In this document: piece by piece, positions 7,656 through 10,990 of the stretch | Layout: each line of letters starts with the position of its first letter | Position numbering within the stretch: position 1 is the stretch's first letter | Origin: Pseudomonadota bacterium | GTDB lineage: Bacteria > Myxococcota > UBA9042 > PHBI01 | Assembly (NCBI GenBank): GCA_005772945.1 | Contig: SXIE01000467.1 | Coordinates: 1-10,990, forward strand | DNA: 10,990 nt | Direction: 5' to 3' | Position numbers and translations under genes: made by a program | The notes under the pieces: generated by a model | Seen by the model: the letters and a program-made list of their open reading frames with translations, nothing else | Database searches by the model: none | Told to the model about the DNA's origin: nothing

Positions 7656-8670
7656 CGGAATCGACCTCGCGAAGACCTACCCGCGCGCCTTCGTGACCGG
7701 CGCGGCTGGGTTCATCGGCAATCACGTCGTGCGTCGCCTCGTCGAAGAGGGGGTCGAGACGACCTGCCTCGTCCTGCCGCACGACCCCGCGCCCATGCTC
7801 GAAGGGCTCCGCGTTCGCATCGTTCACGGTGACCTGTCCGATCCGATCGTGCTCGCCGAGCAGATGGCGGGCGCCTCGATCGTCTTCAACCTCGCCGCGA
7901 TCTACGCCCTCTGGCTCCCGGTGCCGCGCACCATGTTCGACGTCAACGTCGGCGGCACGCGCAACGTGATGAGCGCCGCGCGCCGTGCGGGTGTGCCGCG
8001 GGTCGTCCACACCAGCTCCATCGCCGCGATCGGCACGCGTCCGGGCGCTGAACTCGCCGACGAGGACACCCCGTTCTGCGATTGGGATGTCGCCAGCGAC
8101 TACGTCCTCTCGAAGTACATCAGCGAGCTGGAAGCGTTCGCGCTGGCCGGCCCCGACCTCGACGTGGTGGCCGTCAACCCCGCATTCCCGTTCGGTGCGA
8201 ACGATATCGGCCCGACCCCGACCGGCAAGATGGTGAGCGATCTCCTGCGCGGCCGGCTGCCCGCGATCGTCGCCGGCGGCTTCAACGGCGTCGACGTGCG
8301 CGACGTCGCCGAGGGGCACCTCCTCGCGGCCGTGCGCGGGGAGAGCCGGCGTCGCTACATCTTGGGCGGCGAGAACATCAGCTACCGCGACTTCGCGAAC
8401 CGCGTCGCCAAGGTCGCCGGCCGCCCCGCGCCGCGCTTCGAGGCGCCGGTCGCGCTGTTCGCCGGTCTCGGACGGGTCGCCGAGACCATCGCCACCCACA
8501 TCACGCGCCGTCCGCCCTTCTTCACCGAGAAGTCCGTCACGTACGTCGCCGGCCGCTGGCTCTACTTTTCGACCGCTCGCGCCCAGCACGAGCTCGGCTA
8601 TCGACCGCGCCCCATCGACGGCGCGATCGCCGCTTCGGTGGCTTGGTTCAAGGGCGTGGCGACCGCCTGA
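7645..8670 (+). CDS. Extended SDR NAD(P)-dependent epimerase/reductase, HpnA-like
   Basis: The product has 341 residues. It has the extended short-chain dehydrogenase layout: nucleotide-binding loop TGAAGFIG (18-25), GDLSDP, the NVGGTRNV helix, HTSSIAAIG with the active-site serine (~124-125), and catalytic YVLSK (Y153, K157). The downstream part resembles the hopanoid-associated sugar epimerase HpnA and dihydroflavonol-4-reductase-like proteins, especially PTPTGKMVSDLLRGRLPA, DVRDVAEGHLLA, RYILGGENISYRDF and the ending ELGYRPRPIDGAI. The reaction is probably NAD(P)-dependent epimerisation or reduction of a nucleotide sugar or an aldehyde/ketone in the cytoplasm. The start has GGAGG 6 nt upstream, inside the end of the preceding MBL lipoprotein gene, so the two are likely co-translated. 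No hopanoid biosynthesis genes (for example shc or other hpn genes) lie within the window, so a hopanoid role is not supported by context. Confidence 0.87.
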   Translation: MSLDGIDLAKTYPRAFVTGAAGFIGNHVVRRLVEEGVETTCLVLPHDPAPMLEGLRVRIVHGDLSDPIVLAEQMAGASIVFNLAAIYALWLPVPRTMFDVNVGGTRNVMSAARRAGVPRVVHTSSIAAIGTRPGAELADEDTPFCDWDVASDYVLSKYISELEAFALAGPDLDVVAVNPAFPFGANDIGPTPTGKMVSDLLRGRLPAIVAGGFNGVDVRDVAEGHLLAAVRGESRRRYILGGENISYRDFANRVAKVAGRPAPRFEAPVALFAGLGRVAETIATHITRRPPFFTEKSVTYVAGRWLYFSTARAQHELGYRPRPIDGAIAASVAWFKGVATA

Positions 8671-8674
8671 CCGC

Positions 8675-8762
8675 GTAACGTACCCGCTGCGGTCCCGTTA
8701 CCGTGTTTCGCTTGCCAACGCCCCCGCAGGGCGTTAGGCACCCCCCTTCAGCCCACCGGGCT
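8675..8762 (+). other. Three consecutive hairpins between the epimerase and kup genes
   Basis: Within the 144-bp gap three inverted repeats follow each other. GTAACG (8675-8680) pairs with CGTTAC (8696-8701). GCC-AACGCCC (8714-8723) pairs with GGGCGTT-A-GGC (8729-8739), with one bulged A. AGCCC (8750-8754) pairs with GGGCT (8758-8762). None is followed by a run of U, so they are not standard intrinsic terminators. They could be a Rho-independent-like end for the upstream operon, or a structured leader of the potassium transporter mRNA. I do not recognise a known riboswitch consensus in them. Confidence 0.4.
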
Positions 8763-8814
8763 GTTGCAGGGGACATGGCGCAGCGCGCGACAGGCGCGGC
8801 TCGCGCGAGGAAAG

Positions 8815-10749
8815 ATGCCGGCGATCACGACCAGTGCCTTGCCTTCGAGCGAAGCCACGCCCGTTCCCGTGGCGCACGCGCAACCCCCGTGGAAGCTCAT
8901 GCTGGGCGCCTTGGGGGTCGTGTTCGGGGACATCGGGACGTCGCCGCTCTACGCTTTTCGGGAAAGCGTCAAGCACTTCACCGAGGGTGGCACGGCGGCG
9001 AGCGAGGCGCACATCCTGGGGATCGTGTCGTGCGTCATCTGGGCGCTCGTCCTGATCGTCACCCTTCAATACTGCCTCTTCATCCTGCGCGCCGACAACC
9101 GCGGCGAGGGTGGGGCGCTGGCCCTGCTCGCCCTCATCGCGCGCCGCCACGTCTCGGGACGCGCCCCGCGCTGGCTGCTCTTCTTCGGTCTCGCGGGCAC
9201 CGCGCTTCTCTTCGCGGATGGGATGTTGACGCCGGCCATCTCGGTGCTCGGGGCGGTCGAAGGTCTCGACACGCACTCGAAGAGCTTCGAGCCCTGGATC
9301 GCACCCATCGCGCTCGCCATTCTTGCGGGCCTTTTCATGTTCCAGCGACGCGGGACCGCCGGGCTGGGCGCCCTGTTCGGCCCCATCATGATCATCTGGT
9401 TTATCGCCATCGTGGCGCTCGGGCTCCCGCGCATCATCGAGCACCCCAACATCCTGCGCGCCGTCGACCCGAGCTATGCCTTCGCGCTCTTGTCCACCGA
9501 CTGGACCAGCTTCCTCGTGCTTGGCTCGATCGTGCTCGTCATCACCGGGGGCGAGGCCCTGTTTGCGGATCTCGGGCACTTCGGTCGGCGCCCGATCCGT
9601 CGCGCCTGGCTCTGGATCGTCCTGCCGAGCCTGCTCATCAGCTATGCCGGCCAGGGCGCCTTCCTGCTCGACAACCTACACCCGGGCGGCATCGGGCACG
9701 CGGTCGAGAATCCGTTCTATGAGATGGTCCCGCAGCCGCTGCTCTACCCGATGGTCGTTCTAGCGACGATGGCGGCCATCATCGCCTCGCAGGCGCTCAT
9801 TTCGGGCATCTTTTCGATCGTCCACCAGGGTATCCAGCTTGGTCTCCTGCCTCGGCTGACGGTCGTTCACACCTCGGCCGACCTCGAGGGGCAGGTCTAC
9901 GTCCCCCAGGCCAATCTCCTCCTGTTCCTGGCCTGCGCGATGCTCATCCTCTTCTTCCGGGACTCGAGTGCGCTCGCCTCGGCATACGGGATTGCGGTCA
10001 CCGGCTCGATGATCGTCACGTCGGTGCTCTTCCATGCGGCCATGAAGTCCCGTTGGGGCTCGGCGACCACGCTGACGCTGACGCTGCTCTTTCTCGCGCT
10101 CGATGTGCCATTCCTCGTCGCAAATTTGCCGAAGCTGCCGACCGGAGGCTGGGTTCCGTTCGCGGTCGGTGCTCTGGTCCTCATCATCATGACGACCTGG
10201 ATTGCGGGCACCGAGGCGGTGCGGCGGCGCCTGCAGGAGATGTCGCTTCCGCTCCCGGTGTTCAAGGAGCACCTCGAGCGCGACCGCGTGGCGCGCATCC
10301 CCGGGGCCGCCGTGTTCCTGACGCGCGGCGACCTCGGCGCGCCGCCGATGCTCTGCCATCACGTCAAGCACTCGCACGCGCTGCACGAGAAGATCATCCT
10401 CCTGACGGTGATGATCGAGCACGTCCCCGAGATCTCACCGGTCGACCGTCTGTCGATCGACAACGCGAACGACGGCTTCTACCGGGTGCACGCGCGCTAC
10501 GGCTACCGCGACTCGCCGAACCTCGGCGAGGTCCTGCGCGAACTCGAGACACGCGGCGTCCCTATCGACGCGAACGCGACCGACATCTTCGTCGGCCACT
10601 CGACCATCGTCCCCAACGGCTCGGGTCGCATGTCGCGCTGGCGCGCTGTCCTGTTCCAGGCGCTCATGCGCAACTCGCGCCCGGCCTCAACCTACTTCAG
10701 CCTTCCGAGCGACCAAGTCGAAGAGGTCGGCGTCCGCATCGAGCTCTGA
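8815..10749 (+). CDS. kup: Kup family potassium uptake transporter
   Basis: The product has 644 residues, close to the ~620-630 usual for bacterial Kup. Kup proteins import K+ together with protons through the inner membrane. Family signatures appear in order: GVVFGDIGTSPLYAFRES (34-51), LRADNRGEGG (91-100), LLFADGMLTPAISVLGAVEG (131-150), VITGGEALFADLGHFG (242-257), SQALISGIFSI (325-335) and AYGIAVTG (390-397). About twelve hydrophobic segments span residues ~28-465. A cytosolic C-terminal domain of ~175 residues ends in VEEVGVRIEL, the usual family ending. The start at 8815 has GAGG four bases upstream and gives a normal short N-terminal tail. An upstream in-frame UUG at 8764 would add 17 residues without signature and is not preferred. 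The gene is probably transcribed separately from the epimerase gene 144 bp upstream. No frameshift or missing motif is seen. Confidence 0.96.
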   Translation: MPAITTSALPSSEATPVPVAHAQPPWKLMLGALGVVFGDIGTSPLYAFRESVKHFTEGGTAASEAHILGIVSCVIWALVLIVTLQYCLFILRADNRGEGGALALLALIARRHVSGRAPRWLLFFGLAGTALLFADGMLTPAISVLGAVEGLDTHSKSFEPWIAPIALAILAGLFMFQRRGTAGLGALFGPIMIIWFIAIVALGLPRIIEHPNILRAVDPSYAFALLSTDWTSFLVLGSIVLVITGGEALFADLGHFGRRPIRRAWLWIVLPSLLISYAGQGAFLLDNLHPGGIGHAVENPFYEMVPQPLLYPMVVLATMAAIIASQALISGIFSIVHQGIQLGLLPRLTVVHTSADLEGQVYVPQANLLLFLACAMLILFFRDSSALASAYGIAVTGSMIVTSVLFHAAMKSRWGSATTLTLTLLFLALDVPFLVANLPKLPTGGWVPFAVGALVLIIMTTWIAGTEAVRRRLQEMSLPLPVFKEHLERDRVARIPGAAVFLTRGDLGAPPMLCHHVKHSHALHEKIILLTVMIEHVPEISPVDRLSIDNANDGFYRVHARYGYRDSPNLGEVLRELETRGVPIDANATDIFVGHSTIVPNGSGRMSRWRAVLFQALMRNSRPASTYFSLPSDQVEEVGVRIEL

Positions 10750-10797
10750 GCGACGGGGCGCTGGGCCGCGCGCATGGCGCTCCTCGGGGCCTGCTGG

Positions 10798-10819
10798 ATT
10801 GTTGACCAATTTGGTCATC
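10798..10819. promoter_or_regulatory. Operator-like palindrome, site 1, upstream of the nitrite/sulfite reductase
   Basis: The core TGACCAA-T-TTGGTCA (10803-10817) is a perfect 7-bp inverted repeat with a one-base centre. It is embedded in the frame ATTGTTGAC-N7-GTCATC, which recurs 25 bp downstream. The size and symmetry suit a dimeric helix-turn-helix regulator (TetR-, GntR- or Rrf2-like). The regulator is not in the window. Confidence 0.6.
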
Positions 10820-10822
10820 TTT

Positions 10823-10846
10823 ATTGTTGACACGTATTGTCATCAA
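10823..10846. promoter_or_regulatory. Operator-like palindrome, site 2, overlapping a consensus -35 box
   Basis: The symmetric form is TTG-T-TGACA-N5-TGTCA-T-CAA (10824-10846), and it repeats the ATTGTTGAC-N7-GTCATC frame of site 1. It contains TTGACA (10827-10832), a perfect sigma70 -35 hexamer. A weak -10 candidate (AGCATT, 10851-10856) follows after 18 bp, so binding here would probably block transcription of the gene starting at 10863. An alternative promoter reading is TTGGTC (10811-10816), 18 bp, TATTGT (10835-10840). Confidence 0.55.
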
Positions 10847-10862
10847 AGCCAGCATTCCGTCG

Positions 10863-10990
10863 ATGTACCGCTACGACACCACTGACATCCGCCTCGTCCG
10901 CGAACGGGTCGAGGAGTATCGCAATCAGGTCCAGCGGCGTCTCGCGGGCGAGCTCAGCGAGGACGAGTTCCGGCCGCTGCGCCTGATGAA
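10863..10990 (+). CDS. Nitrite/sulfite reductase (3' partial, N-terminal 42 residues)
   Basis: Only 42 codons are visible before the right edge. The peptide starts MYRYD and continues through LVRERVEEYRNQV and RRLAGELSEDEFRPLRLM. This agrees closely with the N-terminus of the siroheme/[4Fe-4S] nitrite/sulfite reductase family used for assimilatory sulfite (or nitrite) reduction in many Proteobacteria. The siroheme- and cluster-binding cysteines lie outside the window, so sulfite and nitrite specificity cannot be separated. The AUG at 10863 is supported by the family's conserved first residues. No Shine-Dalgarno sequence precedes it, and the best promoter reading would place the transcript start at or very near the AUG. 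Two tandem operator-like repeats immediately upstream suggest tight regulation. Confidence 0.8.
   Translation, partial: MYRYDTTDIRLVRERVEEYRNQVQRRLAGELSEDEFRPLRLM

Noticed and set aside
7567..8589. A 340-codon minus-strand open frame
   Set aside because: It is antisense to the HpnA-like epimerase. Its Arg/Gly/Asp-rich low-complexity composition is typical of shadow frames in GC-rich DNA.
8734..9579. A 281-codon minus-strand frame and a 339-codon plus-strand frame at 8703-9722
   Set aside because: Both overlap the kup gene in other frames and lack hydrophobic segments or motifs, while kup has all family signatures.
10748..10782. GAGCG/CGCTC stem after kup as a terminator
   Set aside because: The stem is only 5 bp with a 25-nt loop and no U-tract, so it is too weak to call.
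1..10990. Mobile elements, CRISPR arrays, tRNA/rRNA genes or defence systems
   Set aside because: I saw no transposase or integrase motifs, no regularly spaced repeats, no tRNA-like cloverleaf and no known defence protein. The genes read as chromosomal housekeeping and envelope functions.

Overview
The window is about 11 kb of GC-rich DNA (roughly two-thirds G+C), densely coded, with long shadow ORFs on the antisense strand of real genes. The gene set suggests a Gram-negative bacterium with an outer membrane: an ExbD/TolR protein, two lipoproteins with lipoboxes, and exported proteins with AxA-type cleavage sites. A large exported TPR protein carrying a gluzincin domain and a mix of AUG and UUG starts fit Myxococcota or related former Deltaproteobacteria. 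That taxonomic placement is inference from gene style, not from a marker gene.

Layout from left to right: (1) the 3' end of an ExbD/TolR-type gene (+), closed by a clear intrinsic terminator at 419-450. (2) A secreted YkuD-type L,D-transpeptidase (-) that converges on that terminator. (3) An amidase-signature hydrolase (+), diverging from the transpeptidase across about 190 bp. (4) A two-gene minus-strand operon, a small NTF2-like lipoprotein followed by an 883-residue TPR/HExxH peptidase. The two overlap by 25 bp, and the operon converges on the amidase with only 9 bp between stop codons. (5) A divergent plus-strand pair, a ComEC-type metallo-beta-lactamase-fold lipoprotein and an HpnA-like extended SDR epimerase/reductase, overlapping by 11 bp. 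(6) A complete Kup potassium transporter (+) with a 144-bp, hairpin-rich leader. (7) The first 42 codons of a nitrite/sulfite reductase (+), preceded by two tandem copies of a palindromic operator-like element.

Most of the genes act at the envelope or in the periplasm: energy transduction, peptidoglycan cross-linking, exported hydrolases and K+ uptake. They fall into at least six separate transcription units, so this looks like ordinary chromosomal backbone rather than a mobile or defence island. There are no recognisable insertion sequences, tRNAs, rRNAs, CRISPR arrays or phage genes. No stretch longer than 300 bp lacks a gene; the longest intergenic gap is about 187 bp (1665-1851), where I saw no convincing promoter. 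The most notable signals are the tandem operators at 10798-10846, the tightly coupled gene pairs, and a strong sigma70-like minus-strand promoter overlapping the translation start region of the divergent gene.
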